DNA of 64,000 bases from Rutidosis leptorrhynchoides (GCF_046630445.1 NC_092338.1:338233001-338297000); one strand, 5' to 3'. Shown: positions 22,005-35,258, counted from the first letter of the stretch. Translations and numbers: made by a program. The notes: generated by a model not told the origin, from the sequence alone.

Positions 22005-24433
22005 TGTAACATCCCGCATTTTTCCGTTAAATTATTTTAACGCCCGTCTTTTTATTTTAAAAATATCCTTCGTAACTAAATTCGTATCCTCTGTTAGCTA
22101 ACACTCTTAATATTTTTCCGTTATTGGATTTTAACATCCTCCGTTAATACGCGTTTTAAAATATTCCGTTTAGGTATTTTCCGCACCCGACTACAAACTC
22201 GAGGGACTAAAATTGACACGGGGCAAACTAGTTGACTAGGTCACCTAGTCCACCCCAATCACCACCATTCAACCATCTCCATCTCTCTCTCTTTCTCTCT
22301 AGCAAGAACACACACACAATTTCCAAATTCATTCAATCATCATCTAAATTCGATCTAGGAGGCTTACAACAAAATAAATTACATATTCGTGATCCTCTCT
22401 TCATCCTCTTCATTTTGGTACCAACTTCATCTCGTTTGGGTAACATTTCTAAAACACTAGTTTTCTTTAAATTTGTGTTCTTGACTTAAAAGTATGTTAA
22501 TTAGTGTCTATGGCTCATTGTGATGTCGTGTATGTAATTTGTATGCTCGATTTGTTGTTTTTGGCGTAACTAGTTCATTATGAAAATTACTTGCTAAATC
22601 CTTGATTTTGGATGATCAAATGTTATTAGATTGTTAATGTGCATGTTTTAAAAGTGTTACTAGTATCATTAGCTTCATTTTGATGTATAGATTGATTAAA
22701 GAAACTTCATAAACGCGATTATTGATTTTGTGAACTTTTGGTTAGGGTTTGATAGCTTTAAAACGAACTTTTGATGCGTTGAATGCTTGTTAATGTTATT
22801 GATAAGTGTTTAGTTGTATTACATGTTTCATTACCTTCAAAACGGCATATCATACATGTAAATTGGATTCCCGGAACTTGAAATGCATCTTGATGAACTT
22901 GAAACTTTGATTTTGGACGTTTAACGAACATTCGACGAGGTTATTGTTGTCTTAAATGATAAATTTGATTTAGTTAATGTATCTAGTTGTGTTCCTTATC
23001 GAAAGAGCTTTCCGATGATATAAAATACATGTTCTAATTGTTTGCGGATCATAAGTTATGATTATTTGAAGTTTGGGTCGTGCACTTGTGTAATTCAGCA
23101 AACAGGACCTGTAAGCCATTTGGGACGCCGTCCCACCCTCTTGGACGCCGTCCCACTCTTCATATCAGGACACCGTCCTGATTTTGGGACGCCGTCCCAC
23201 TCTTCATACTGGGACACCGTCCTGATACACTAAAACTGGCTGTTTGCTTTGGTCATTTGACATAAAAATGTTTGCTATGCTACGGACCTCCGATTAACAT
23301 GAAACTTGGCCAACATGCTCACATATGATTATATAACTTAAAAAAATTGTCGGATACCCAACCCGACCCCGTTGACTTTTCCGTTGACTTTGACCCGACC
23401 AAGTTGACTTTTAATCAAACTTAACCAAATAATTGTGCAATCGTTCTAACATGTTTTTATACTTGTACCTTGCATGAAACATGACAATTTGATTCACATG
23501 CTATTATGATCGAGTCTTAACGAGCCATAGGACTAATTGAACATCTTTGACCTATCGTGTTTACCGTTATTGATACAACCTATTGTTTAGGTCAAGACTA
23601 GAATTGTTCTTTGCACACGTTTACTTGTTGAAGTACTTTACTACTCGTGCACTCAAGGTGAGATCATAGTCCCACTTTTACTCTTTTGAACTTACATTTG
23701 GGATGAGAAAACATAAACATTTCTTTTACTAAGTGAACACAAGTACAGGAAAACAAACATTCTACATACGAGTTTAGAACAAAATCCTCAATTCGATTAT
23801 CATTAGTTACACTTGCCGGGTGTAAGCGAGAACTTATGTTGTATGGATCCATATGGGTTTGACAAACCCTCATTCAAACGGTTCGCTACCGTTTACGAAT
23901 GAAATATATTTTCGAGAAACAGTGTATGTTCTAGCACTAAGTGATGGGGTTCAATGGGAGAAATGTTAAGCATTGATAATTGGGTGCTCGTGAAACAAAT
24001 TTTGGAATGGTTAACTATTAATTCGATGTTGCAAATCTTGTGGTTCAATCTACTTATTTACTCACTTACTTACTTAAACCTATGATTTCACCAACGTTTT
24101 CGTTGACAGATTTCTATGTTTTTCTCAGGTCCTTGAACGATACATGATACATGCTTCCGCTCATTATTTTGATACTTGCATTGGATGTCGAGTATATATG
24201 CATACATGGAGCGTCTTTTGGCTACTTTTAAATTGTGTCGCATAAGTTTCATTTGTACTTATAACTTTGTAACGTAACTTGTGGTGGAACTATTCTCGTA
24301 AACTTTAAACAATCTTTACATTTGAAATGAATGCGACATATCTTTTGGTCAAACGTTGTTTTAAAGACTTATGACCACGTAACGGGACCTAAGTAGACGG
24401 CGCTGTCAATGACGATTTTGTCGGGTCGCTACA
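22005..24433 (+). repeat. 5' LTR of G3
   Basis: TGTAACATCCCGC ... GTCGGGTCGCTACA, 2429 bp. Contains a palindromic repeat array (23121-23227) and four W-box motifs (23371-23411). The repeated 85-residue ORF starting at 22232 is LTR sequence, not a gene. Confidence 0.95.
23121..23227. repeat. GC-rich palindromic repeat array, five units (G3 5' LTR)
   Basis: Five imperfect units around GGGACGCCGTCCC or GGACACCGTCC, each a palindrome with a 3-nt centre, separated by about 10 bp. The 3' LTR has seven. Confidence 0.9.
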
Positions 24434-24435
24434 GA

Positions 24436-24447
24436 TGGTATCAGAGC
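24436..24447 (+). promoter_or_regulatory. primer binding site of G3
   Basis: TGGTATCAGAGC, the canonical plant initiator tRNA-Met site, two bases after the LTR. Confidence 0.9.
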
Positions 24448-24856
24448 GTTGGTTGTAGGGATTTAGAGTTCATTGGTGTCGACCCCGAGTCATAGGGTAC
24501 ATTGGTGAGTCTAGACTACAACCGGCATATAGATTTGAAGTAGGAATTACTTGACTACTTGTGCATTTATACTCGAACGCTTCTACTCATATCTACTCTT
24601 AGTTCATCTTAATCTCACGTTGTTTAATTTGATTGACACGCCACCTTGACTATATGAAATGATGTCGAATGCACATATGAATCAGGGTAATATAATTTCC
24701 GGGATTATATTACGGTGACTCATATGAACGTTCTGACATTATGACATAAAGAATTTAAGGCGAGTCGAGGAAAAACTTCTCTTTATCTTTATTCTATATC
24801 ACGGTTAGTATTATTGAGAATACTAATCAATGATATTCTTGTGTCTTGAAGGAACA

Positions 24857-25945
24857 ATGGCTCACCAAGGTCAACCCAATACTCCTTCCGAAACTCTCGA
24901 ACAAGCTCTTCAACGAATGATAACCACCGCCGTGGGTGCGGCCGTGGCCGATCACTTTTCCAACAACAATAATCATGGAGCTGGTAATTCAAACGAGGGG
25001 TGCTCCTACAAGAACTTCTTGGGGTGCAAACCTCCCACTTTCGATGGAACCGAGGGACCGGTTGCTCTCACCAGGTGGTTTGAACAAACGGAAGCCGTTT
25101 TTAACATAAGCGGTTGTCGGGACCAAGATAAGGTCAAGTTTTCCACCCTCACTCTCACCGGTATTGCTTTCTCATGGTGGAACACGTATGTACAATCGGT
25201 GGGTATCGATGAAGCCCACGCACTCTCTTGGACCGAATTAAGAGAAAGAATGATCACCGAATACTTTCCGCGCGACGAAACTCGAAGGCTCGAACAGGGG
25301 CTAAGAAATTTACAAACGGTCTGGAATGACCTCGAAGCTTATAATCAACGGTTTGCTGAACTAGTCTTATTGTGTCCAAACCTCATGACTCTCGAGTCCC
25401 TAAGAGTTGAACTTTACATGGATGGCCTTCCGAAGAGCATTCAACACAGGGTAATGTCATCCAAACCCGCCAACCTACAAGAGGCTTTAACGATGGCTCG
25501 CCAATCTATAGAAACGGTGGATGAAATTGAAGCACCGGCACCAACGGCCGAGGACCAACCGGGTAACAACAAAAGAAAATGGGAAGCCTCTCAATCCAGC
25601 AACTACAACAGCAACAACTTTGCCAAGGAACTTTTCACCTCCGTCGGCAAGAAAAGTTATGCTGGAACTCGACCTTTTTGCAACAAATGCCACAAGCATC
25701 ACTTTGGTGAATGTGGCAAGCTAATTTGCCACCGGTGCCAGGGAAGTGGTCATATTGCCAAATATTGTGGAAGTACCGCCCCCGTCAGTCAAAAGGGACC
25801 CAACACACAAAAGCCGGGTGTTTGTTTCGAATGTGGCCAACCGGGTCATTTTAGGAATGCATGTCTAACGAAGAAAGTCAACCCCAACACACGCGGCCGA
25901 ACTTCCAACATTAGCACCGAGGATGCTCGAGACGACATGAACTAG
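24857..25945 (+). CDS. gag (capsid/nucleocapsid) of G3, intact
   Basis: 362 residues from the ATG at 24857 (MAHQGQPNTP); an upstream in-frame ATG at 24830 adds nine residues and is less likely. Order: Asn-rich linker, CSYKNFLGCKPPTFDGTEGP, the retrotransposon gag core (FSWWNTYV, REARMI-like region, YNQRFAELVLLCP), a basic linker, then nucleocapsid zinc knuckles. Two CCHC knuckles are clear: CHRCQGSGHIAKYC near residue 294 and CFECGQPGHFRNAC near 326; a degenerate CNKCHKHHFGEC precedes them. Gag packages element RNA into virus-like particles. The frame ends at a TAG where protease should continue; beyond it the protease frame is shifted by one base. It is the only intact gag in the window. Confidence 0.9.
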   Translation: MAHQGQPNTPSETLEQALQRMITTAVGAAVADHFSNNNNHGAGNSNEGCSYKNFLGCKPPTFDGTEGPVALTRWFEQTEAVFNISGCRDQDKVKFSTLTLTGIAFSWWNTYVQSVGIDEAHALSWTELRERMITEYFPRDETRRLEQGLRNLQTVWNDLEAYNQRFAELVLLCPNLMTLESLRVELYMDGLPKSIQHRVMSSKPANLQEALTMARQSIETVDEIEAPAPTAEDQPGNNKRKWEASQSSNYNSNNFAKELFTSVGKKSYAGTRPFCNKCHKHHFGECGKLICHRCQGSGHIAKYCGSTAPVSQKGPNTQKPGVCFECGQPGHFRNACLTKKVNPNTRGRTSNISTEDARDDMN

Positions 25946-28440
25946 TCACGGGTACGTTTCTTCTTAACAACTCCTATACTTCATGTTTATTCGATTCGGA
26001 TGTCGATAAATGTTTTGTATCCAAGGCTTTGGAGCCTACTATTTGCACTCCACCACCCCCTAGATATTACTTAGGCCATTCAAGTGACCAACGGAAAATT
26101 ATTGCGTACCGACAAATTTATCGGAGAGTGTACGTCAAACTTATTGGGTAGGTAATTTGAACTTTGATTTGACATCTATAGAACTAGGGAGCCCAAAACC
26201 TATACGTTAGGAAGGGAATGTTTTCCCCACATATATGTGATTTTAGTGAACTAAATAATTTCCGTTTAAGAACCGATATCCTCTTCCCCGTATCAACAAC
26301 CTCTTGAACCGTTACACGGATCTCGCGTATATTCTAAAATCGACCTTCATTCTGGTTATCATCAATTGAGGGTTAAGGTAGAAGATGTCTCCTAAACCGC
26401 TTTCCGAACTCGCTACGATAGTTATAAATTTCTTTTAGTGCCGTTCAGTTTATCTAAGGCTTCGCCCGTATTCATAGACCTCCGGAACCGCGTATGCAAA
26501 CTTATCTAGACAAATTCGTTACCGTACTTATAATTTTAAGCTATTCAAGCGGAAAGGAAAAACGAACAACGTCTCCGTCTTACGCTCGAACTCTTGAGAA
26601 AAGAGCAACTCTATGCCGAATTCTTCAAGTGAGAATTTTGGTTAAACGAAGTCCAAATTCTAAACCATATTGTTAGTGGTCAAGGTATTACAGTAGATCT
26701 CGCAAAAAAAAAAAAAAAAAAAAATTGAATTAATTAATTAATTTTGGAGAAACCCTCACGACTCCGACTTGTATTCGTAAAATTTTGGATCTCGCGATTA
26801 TTACCGAAGATTAATTTCCGATTTTTCCCGTATCGCTCGTCCTCTAACCTCGTTAACGTACTAAGGAAAAAAAAATAATAATTTAAACATTTTTCGTGTC
26901 CGGACTTTGAACGTGATTTTTCACACCAACCTTACTAGATAAATTCGTGTGGCACAAAATGGAACTCAAATATAGAAATACTTCTACGTGAACGCCTGAA
27001 AGACAACCCCTCTCGACTCGAAATCAAGGAAGCTGAAATTCGTTATTTTACACGGAGAATTTGAATACTTATTTATGGATCCGATCAATCTTCTCGTCAT
27101 CGCGTACCACGATACATAGCTCTGCTATTTCACTATTACCGTCTGATATTACTGAGACCAAAGATAACACACAATCCAAGGATACCCCTTTCTTCTTTGA
27201 CTTAACGTCCTTGTGCTTCTGTTATACGGCCAACTACTACTCAACCCCGAGCTATACAACTACGTGTACTATCTCGTTTCCCACCAAGTCTCAACATTTG
27301 GCCACTAGATGCGCGATATGGCTACCTCAAAATGTGAACTCATCCTATTCTAAGTTCTCATTTCACTCCTATCTTTACGCTCGTACTTCCGTATACGGAA
27401 ACCTTTTTATATAATTTCTCAATGGAGAGAGAGACTCTTCACGTGTTACTAGTATTCGCCACGAGGGTGACTAGCCCTTACGAACATTTTTCAGTAGCCG
27501 ACAAGAAACCTGTTCCAACAAACGCTTTCGAACCCTAACTAACTTGTCCAAGCATATCTTAAGAAATTATATTCCAACACGGTGTATCATTGTCAATTAT
27601 CCCGGATCGAAAATACTCGTTACACATCTTGTTTACAAGAAGCCTTCGGAACATGTTTAGACGTGAGTACTGCGTATCTTCCACAAACAGACGAGCTAAG
27701 CAAACGAACAATTTACATCTTGGAAAGACATGTTACAAACTTGTATTGTTGCCTTTAGTTGATCCCTCTTACAACAGTAGTTACCACTCGCGTGTTAACG
27801 CGCACTTTTCGAAACTTTATATAACCACAAATGTTGTTCTCCTATTCGTTGGACCGAAGTAGGTGACAAGAAAATCATCAGATCCGAAATCATTCAAGAA
27901 ACAACCTTTGAGATAGTTCAAGTCCGAGAAGGGCTCAAGACGGCCCGTGGTCGCCAAAGGAGTTATACCAATGTTAGATGAAAATCTCTCAAATTTAAAG
28001 TCAGTAACCGTGTAATATTAAAAACCACACCTTGGAATGGTGTAATCCGTTTCGGGAAATCGAGGAAATTTATATTCGCAATATTGATCCTTTTGAAATC
28101 TTGGGGCGTCTGGGAACCGCTTCCTACCGTTTAGAACCTCCGACTCAATTAAGTTTCCGTTTACCTTACGTTCCATGTAACAAACTTAGATACGTGTCCT
28201 GCGGAACAGGAACGTGCTATCCTTCTAGATAAACTTACTATTGATGACAACTCCTCTTCGTAGAAAGACCGGTTGAAATTGTGGATCGTAAAACCAAGCC
28301 TTAATACAACATAAAACCCCGACTGTCCAAATTCGTGGGAATGCCCAAGGACGTATCTTCACTTATTCATAGCATTGACAATGCAAGGTCTCAAGGAAGA
28401 GACATCGACTATTACTTCCAACTAAATTTCGGGACGAAAT
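25946..28440 (+). pseudogene. decayed protease-pol remnant of G3
   Basis: Traces of protease follow gag in a shifted frame, with the catalytic DSG motif altered (LFDSDVD near 25992). A reverse transcriptase trace ([24 protein letters not shown]) lies at about 26350-26430. The integrase tail (GVIRFGK near 28045) and C-terminal module are recognisable. The core YVDD of reverse transcriptase and the integrase DDE cannot be read. Stops and frameshifts occur throughout, and the region is 1.5-2 kb shorter than a normal gypsy pol, so blocks are missing. An A run lies at 26705-26724. Confidence 0.8.
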
Positions 28441-28442
28441 TT
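28424..28442 (+). other. perfect inverted repeat before the G3 purine tract
   Basis: AAATTTCGGGACGAAATTT: 8-bp arms, 3-nt loop, 18 bp before the 3' LTR. Identical to the one in G1. Confidence 0.85.
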
Positions 28443-28460
28443 CTTTTAAGGTGTGGGTAA

Positions 28461-30924
28461 TGTAACATCCCGCATTTTTCTGTTAAATTATTTTAACGCC
28501 CGTCTTTTTATTTTAAAAATATCCTTCGTAACTAAATTCATATCCTCTGTTAGCTAACACTCTTAATATTTTTCCGTTATTGGATTTTAACATCCTCCGT
28601 TAATACGCGTTTTAAAATATTCCGTTTAGGTATTTTCCGCACCCGACTACAAACTCGAGGGACTAAAATTGACACGGGGCAAACTAGTTGACTAGGTCAC
28701 CTAGTCCACCCCAATCACCACCATTCAACCATCTCCATCTCTCTCTCTTTCTCTCTAGCAAGAACACACACACAATTTCCAAATTCATTCAATCATCATC
28801 TAAATTCGATCTAGGAGGCTTACAACAAAATAAATTACATATTCGTGATCCTCTCTTCATCCTCTTCATTTTGGTACCAACTTCATCTCGTTTGGGTAAC
28901 ATTTCTAAAACACTAGTTTTCTTTAAATTTGTGTTCTTGACTTAAAAGTATGTTAATTAGTGTCTATGGCTCATTGTGATGTCGTGTATGTAATTTGTAT
29001 GCTCGATTTGTTATTTTTGGTGTAACTAGTTCATTATGAAAATTACTTGCTAAATCCTTGATTTTGGATGATCAAATGTTATTAGATTGTTAATGTGCAT
29101 GTTTTAAAAGTGTTACTAGTATCATTAGCTTCATTTTGATGTATAGATTGATTAAAGAAACTTCATAAACGCGATTATTGATTTTGTGAACTTTTGGTTA
29201 GGGTTTGATAGCTTTAAAACGAACTTTTGATGCATTGAATGCTTGTTAATGTTATTGATAAGTGTTTAGTTGTATTACATGTTTCATTACCTTCAAAACG
29301 GCATATCATACATGTAAATTGGATTCCCGGAACTTGAAATGCATCTTGATGAACTTGAAACTTTGATTTTGGACGTTTAACGAACATTCGACGAGGTTAT
29401 TGTTGTCTTAAATGATAAATTTGATTTATTTAATGTATCTAGTTGTGTTCCTTGTCGAAAGATCTTTCCGGTGATATAAAATACATGTTCTAATTGTTTG
29501 CGGATCATAAGTTATGATTATTTAAAGTTTGGGTCGTGCACTTGTGTAATTCAGCAAACAGGACCTGTAAGCCATTTGGGACGCCGTCCCACCCTCTTGG
29601 ACGCCGTCCCACTCTTCATATCAGGACACCGTCCTGATTTTGGGATGCCGTCCCACTCTTCATACTGGGACACCGTCCTGATTTTGGGACACCGTCCTGA
29701 TTTTGGGACACCGTCCTGATACACTAAAACTGGCTGTTTGCTTTGGTCATTTGACATAAAAATGTTTGCTATGCTACGGACCTCCGATTAACATGAAACT
29801 TGGCCAACATGCTCACATATGATTATATAACTTAGAAAAATTGTCGGATACCCAACCCGACCCCGTTGACTTTTCCGTTGACTTTGACCCGACCAAGTTG
29901 ACTTTTAATCAAACTTAACCAAATAATTGTGCAATCGTTCTAACATGTTTTTATACTTGTACCTTGCATGAAACATGACAATTTGATTCACATGCTATTA
30001 TGATCGAGTCTTAACGAGCCATAGGACTAATTGAACATCTTTGACCTATCGTGTTTACCGTTATTAATACAACCTATTGTTTAGGTCAAGACTAGCATTG
30101 TTCTTTGCACACGTTTACTTGTTGAAGTACTTTACTACTCGTGCACTCAAGGTGAGATCATAGTCCCACTTTTACTCTTTTGAACTTACATTTGGGATGA
30201 GAAAACATAAACATTTCTTTTACTAAGTGAACACAAGTACAGGAAAACAAACATTCTACATACGAGTTTAGAACAAAATCCTCAATTCGATTATCATTAG
30301 TTACACTTGCCGGGTGTAAGCGAGAACTTATGTTGTATGGATCCATATGGGTTTGACAAACCCTCATTCAAACGGTTCGCTACCGTTTACGAATGAAATA
30401 TATTTTCGAGAAACAGTGTATGTTCTAGCACTAAGTGATGGGGTTCAATGGGAGAAATGTTAAGCATTGATAATTGGGTGCTCGTGAAACAAATTTTGGA
30501 ATGGTTAACTATTAATTCGATGTTGCAAATCTTGTGGTTCAATCTACTTATTTACTCACTTACTTACTTAAACCTATGATTTCACCAACGTTTTCGTTGA
30601 CAGATTTCTATGTTTTTCTCAGGTCCTTGAACGATACATGATACATGCTTCCGCTCATTATTTTGATACTTGCATTGGATGTCGAGTATATATTCATACA
30701 TGGAGCGTCTTTTGGCTACTTTTAAATTGTGTCGCATAAGTTTCATTTGTACTTATAACTTTGTAACGTAACTTGTGGTGGAACTATTCTCGTAAACTTT
30801 GAACAATCTTTACATTTGAAATGAATGCATATCTTTTGGTCAAACGTTGTTTTAAAGACTTATGACCACGTAACGGGACCTAAGCAGACGGCGCTGTCAA
30901 TGACGATTTTGTCGGGTCGCTACA
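28461..30924 (+). repeat. 3' LTR of G3
   Basis: 2464 bp, near-identical to 22005-24433. It differs mainly by two extra palindromic units. W-box cluster at about 29861-29905. Confidence 0.95.
29577..29719. repeat. GC-rich palindromic repeat array, seven units (G3 3' LTR)
   Basis: Same array as at 23121 with two additional copies of a unit containing GGGACACCGTCCTGATTTT. One unit carries GGGATGCC. Confidence 0.9.
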
Positions 30925-30929
30925 ACTGA

Positions 30930-31848
30930 AAAGGTTGAATCGGCGTTTGCCATAAGTAAATGTACTGAAGAAGACAAAGTAAAGTACGCTACGCATACCT
31001 TCACAGGTACTACGTTAACATGGTGGAACACCTATCTCGATCAGGTGGGACAAGATGCTGCTTACGCATTATCGTGGTCAGCATTCAAGCACTTGATGAA
31101 CGAGCAGTACTGTACCAGAAACGAGGTCAATAAGCTCAAGGTAGAGCTTAGAGGGTTACAAACACAAGGATTTGATATTACCACGTACGAACGACGATTC
31201 ACAGAGTTGTGCCTATTGTGTCCGGGAGCGTTCGAAGATGAAGAAGAGAAGATCGACGCGTTTGTAAAAGGGTTACCAAAAAGGATTCAAGAATATGTGA
31301 GTTCACACGAGCCCGCCTCCATACAAAAGGCAAGTCGAATGGCTCATAAACTCATAAATCAGATTGAGGGAAGAATTAAAGAGCAGGCGGCCGAAGAAGC
31401 TAACATGAAACAAGTCAAGAAGAAGTGGGAAGAAAACAGTGACAAGAGTCACCAACAAAACAACAGTAACTATCGCTTCAACAACCAACACAGCAATCAC
31501 AACTACAATCGCCCCATTTTTCTCAAAAACAAACGCAACAACAACTATCCCAACAACAACAACAACAACCACAATAATCGTCCTAATAACAATAACAATC
31601 GCAACAACAACCAAATCAATAACAACAATGGCAACAATAATCAGAACAATAAATGTCTAAGGTGTGGAGGGTATCATCCAGATAAGTTCTGTGTAGTAGT
31701 GTGTACCAAGTGTAACAGAACCGGACATAGTGTAACGAAGTGTGATGTCTATGGACCAAAGGCATATAAAAATAACAGAACAAATAATTCCATTATTTGT
31801 TACGAATGCGGAAAGCCGGGTCATTTCAGCAAAGCATGCCCTAATTAA
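30930..31848 (+). pseudogene. gag of G1, second part
   Basis: Continues the G1 capsid gene after G3: FAISKCTEEDKVKY, LTWWNTYLDQVGQD, YERRFTELCLLCPGAF, then an Asn-rich low-complexity linker (about 31450-31650) and zinc knuckles, the last CYECGKPGHFSKAC. It ends at a TAA (31846-31848). The protease follows in the same frame, so the stop could be a natural gag/pol boundary or a nonsense change; G2 is cut before this point and cannot decide. Confidence 0.88.
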
Positions 31849-34800
31849 GGGAATAATAATGGGCAAGGCCGTGAACGAGTCTTCAACATTAATTCAGCAG
31901 AAGCGCAGGAAGACCCGGAGCTTGTTACGGGTACGTTTCTTATTGACGATAAATCTTCTTATTTATTATTTGATTCGGGTGCGAATAGAAGCTATATGAG
32001 TAGAAATTTTTGTACCAAATTAAATTGTCCATTAATGCCTTTGGATAGTAAATTTTTACTCGAATTAGCAAACGGTAAACTAATTACAGCAGATAAAGTA
32101 TGTCGGGATAGAGAAATTAAATTGGATGACGAAACATTTAAGATTGACTTAATACCAGTCGAGTTAGGGAGTTTTGACGTAATAATTGTCATGGACTGGT
32201 TGAAAAGGTGAGATCAGAGGTTGTTTGTTACAAAAATGCGATTCGCATTGTACGAGAAAATAGAAAACCCTTAATGGTGTACGGAGAAAAGAGCAGCACG
32301 AAGCTAAATCTTATTAGTAATTTGAAGGCGCAAAAGCTAATAAGAAAATGTTGCTATGCTATTTTAGCACATGTTGAGAAAGTACAAACAGAAGAAAAGA
32401 ACATCAATGATGTTCCCGTAGCAAAAGAATTTCCCGATGTATTTTTGAAAGAATTACCGGGACTACCTCCACACCGATCTGTTGAATTTCAAATAGATCT
32501 TGTACCAGGAGCTGCACCAATAGGTCGTGCTCCATACAGACTCGCACCTAGCTAAATGAAGGAACTCCAAAGCCAATTACAAGAACTTTTAGAGCGTGGT
32601 TTCATTCGAACAAGCACATCACCATGGGGAGCTCCTGTTTTGTTTGTCAAAAAGAAGGATGGTACATTCAGGTTGTGTATCAACTACCGAGAGTTGAACA
32701 AACTTACCATCAAGAACCGTTATCCACTACCGAGAATCGATGACTTATTTGATCAATTACAAGGCTCGTCGGTTTATTCAAAGATCGATTTACGTTCTGG
32801 ATACCATCAAATGCGGGTGAAGGAGGATGATATTTCGAAAACAGCTTTTAGGACGCGTTACGGTCATTACAAGTTTATGGTTATGCCATTTGGTTTAATT
32901 AACACACCAGCTGTGTTCATGGACCTTATGAACTGAGTGTGTGGACCATATCTTAACAAGTTTGTCATTGTTTTCATCGATGACATACTTATCTACTCAA
33001 AGAATGATCAAGAGCACGAAGAACATTTGAGAAAAGTGCTAGAGTTATTGAGGAAAGAAAAATTATACGCTAAGCTTTCAAAGTGTGCATTTTGGTTGGA
33101 AGAAGTTCAATTCCTCAGTCACATAGTGAACAAAGAAGGTATTCAGGTGGATCCGGTAAAGATTGAAACCGTTGAAAAATGGAAAACCCCGAAAACTCCG
33201 AAACACATACACCAATTTTTAGGATTAGCTGGTTACTACAGAAGATTCATCCAAGATTTTTCCAAAATAGCAAAACCCTTGACTGCATTAACGTATAAAG
33301 GGAAGAAATTTGAATGGAAGGATGAACAAGAAAAAGCGTTTCAATTGTTGAAGAAAAAGTTAACTACGGCACCTATATTGTCATTGCCTGAAGGGAATGA
33401 TGACTTTGTGATATATTGTGACGCCTCAAAGCAAGGTCTCGGTTGTGTATTAATGCAATGCACGAAGGTAATTGCTTATTCGTCTAGACAATTGAAGATT
33501 CAAGAGTAGAATTATACGACGCATGATTTGGAATTAGGCGCAGTTGTTTTTGCATTAAAGACTTGGAGGCACTACTTATATGGGGTCAAAAGTATTATAT
33601 ATACCGATCACAAAAGTCTCCAACACATATTTAATCAGAAACAACTGAACATGAGGCAGCGTAGGTGGATTGAGTTATTGAATGATTACGATTTCAACAT
33701 TCGTTACCATCCGGAGAAGACGAATGTGGTAGCCGACACTTTGAGTAGAAAGGACAGAGAACCTATACGGGTAAAAGCTATGAATATAATTATTTGCACT
33801 AACCTTACTACTCAAATAAAGGAGGCGCAACAGAGTGTTGTAAAAGAAGGGAATTTGAAGAATGAAATACCCAAAGGATCGGAGAAACACCTTAATATTC
33901 GAGAAGACGGAACCCGGTATAGAGCTGAAAGAATTTGGGTACCAAAGTTTAGAGATGTGAGAGAAATGGTACTTGGGGAAGCACATAAAACCAGATACTC
34001 AATACATCCCGGAGCGGGAAAGATGTACAAGGACCTCAAGAAACATTTTTGGTGGCCGGGTATGAAAGCCGATATTGCGAGATATGTAGGAGAATGTTTG
34101 ACGTGTTCTAAGGTCAAAGCTGAACATCGGAAACCATCAGGTCTACTTCAACAACTTGAAATCCCGGAATGGAAATGGGAAAACATTACCATGGATTTTA
34201 TTACTAAATTTTCAAGGACTGCAAGTGGTTATGATACTATTTGGGTAATAGTCAATCGTCTCACCAAATCAGCACATTTTCTGCCAATGAGAGAAGATGA
34301 TAAAATGGAGAAGTTGGCGCGATTATACTTAAAGGAAGTTATCTCCAGACATGGAATACCAGTCTCTATTATCTCTGATAGGGATGAAAGATTTGTTTCA
34401 AGGTTTTGGCAGACATTACAACAAGCATTGGGAACTCGTCTAGACATGAGTACTGCCTATCAACCACAAACAGATGGGCAGAGTAAAAGGACGATACAGA
34501 CACTTGAAGACATGCTACGAGCATGTGTTATTGATTTTGGAAATAGTTGGGATCGACATCTACCATTAGCAGAGTTTTCCTATAACAACCGTTACCACTC
34601 GAGTATTGAGATGGCACCGTTTGAGGTACTTTATGGTAGAAAGTGCAGGTCTCCGATTTGTTGGAGTGAAGTGGGGGATAGACAGATTACGGGTCCAGAA
34701 ATCATCCAAGAAACCACAGAGAAAATCATCCAAATTCAACAACGGTTGAAAACCGCCCAAAGTCGACAAAAGAGCTACGCGGACATTAAAAGAAAAGATA

Positions 34801-35258
34801 TAGAATTTGAAATTGGAGAGATGGTCATGCTTAAGGTTACACCTGGGAAAGGTGTTGTTCGATTTGGTAAACGGGGAAAACTAAATCCAAGGTACATTGG
34901 ACCATTCAAGATAATAGATCGTGTCGGACCAGTAGCTTACCGACTTGACTTACCTTAACAACTCGTCGGGGTACATAACACTTTTCATGTCTCGAATCTA
35001 ATGAAATGCTTTACTAAAGAAGATCTCACCATTCCGTTAGATGAAATCCAAATCAATGAAAAACTTCAATTCATTGAAGAACCCGTCGAAATAATGGATC
35101 GTGAGGTTAAAAGACTTAAGCAAAATAAAATACCAATTGTTAAGGTTCGATGGAATGCTCGTAGAGGACCCGAGTTCACCTGGGAACGTGAAGACCAGAT
35201 AAAGAAGGAATACCCGCACTTATTTCCAAAAGATGTGTCAACACCTTCAACTGCTTAA
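31849..35258 (+). pseudogene. protease-reverse transcriptase-RNase H-integrase of G1 (Tekay/Del-like)
   Basis: Domains in gypsy order: protease with active-site LFDSGANRSY (about 31966); reverse transcriptase with [13 protein letters not shown] and catalytic FIDDILIYS (about 32970); RNase H ([32 protein letters not shown]); integrase zinc-binding [11 protein letters not shown]...[11 protein letters not shown] and core [14 protein letters not shown]; and a C-terminal chromodomain-like module (FTWEREDQIKKEYPHLF). Broken by a frameshift with stop near 32205-32211 and by in-frame stops at 32553, 32934, 33507 and 34956. All later pieces stay in one frame, so decay is by point changes, not rearrangement. 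The stop codon at 35256-35258 touches the hairpin. Confidence 0.93.

Larger units (their letters stand above)
22005..30924 (+). mobile_element. G3: gypsy element with near-identical LTRs, non-autonomous
   Basis: 8920 bp bounded by LTRs 22005-24433 and 28461-30924, with target duplication ACTGA (22000-22004, 30925-30929) in G1 gag. It has a primer binding site, an intact gag, decayed pol and a purine tract (AAGGTGTGGGTAA). The LTRs differ at only a few positions apart from a repeat-array length change, so the insertion is young. The pol region is only about 2.5 kb and heavily scrambled, so the parent that moved was probably already pol-defective. Confidence 0.92.

Noticed and set aside
22232-22489. 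85-residue ORF, identical at 28688-28945
   Set aside because: Both copies lie in the two LTRs of G3; identity reflects LTR duplication, and the sequence has no protein-family character.
23121-23227. CRISPR-like appearance of regularly spaced palindromic repeats
   Set aside because: Plant LTR sequence; repeats are short and imperfect, the spacers are parts of the unit, and there are no cas genes.
31303-31614. Val-rich minus-strand ORF
   Set aside because: Antisense of the Asn-rich gag linker; likewise 61626-61811.
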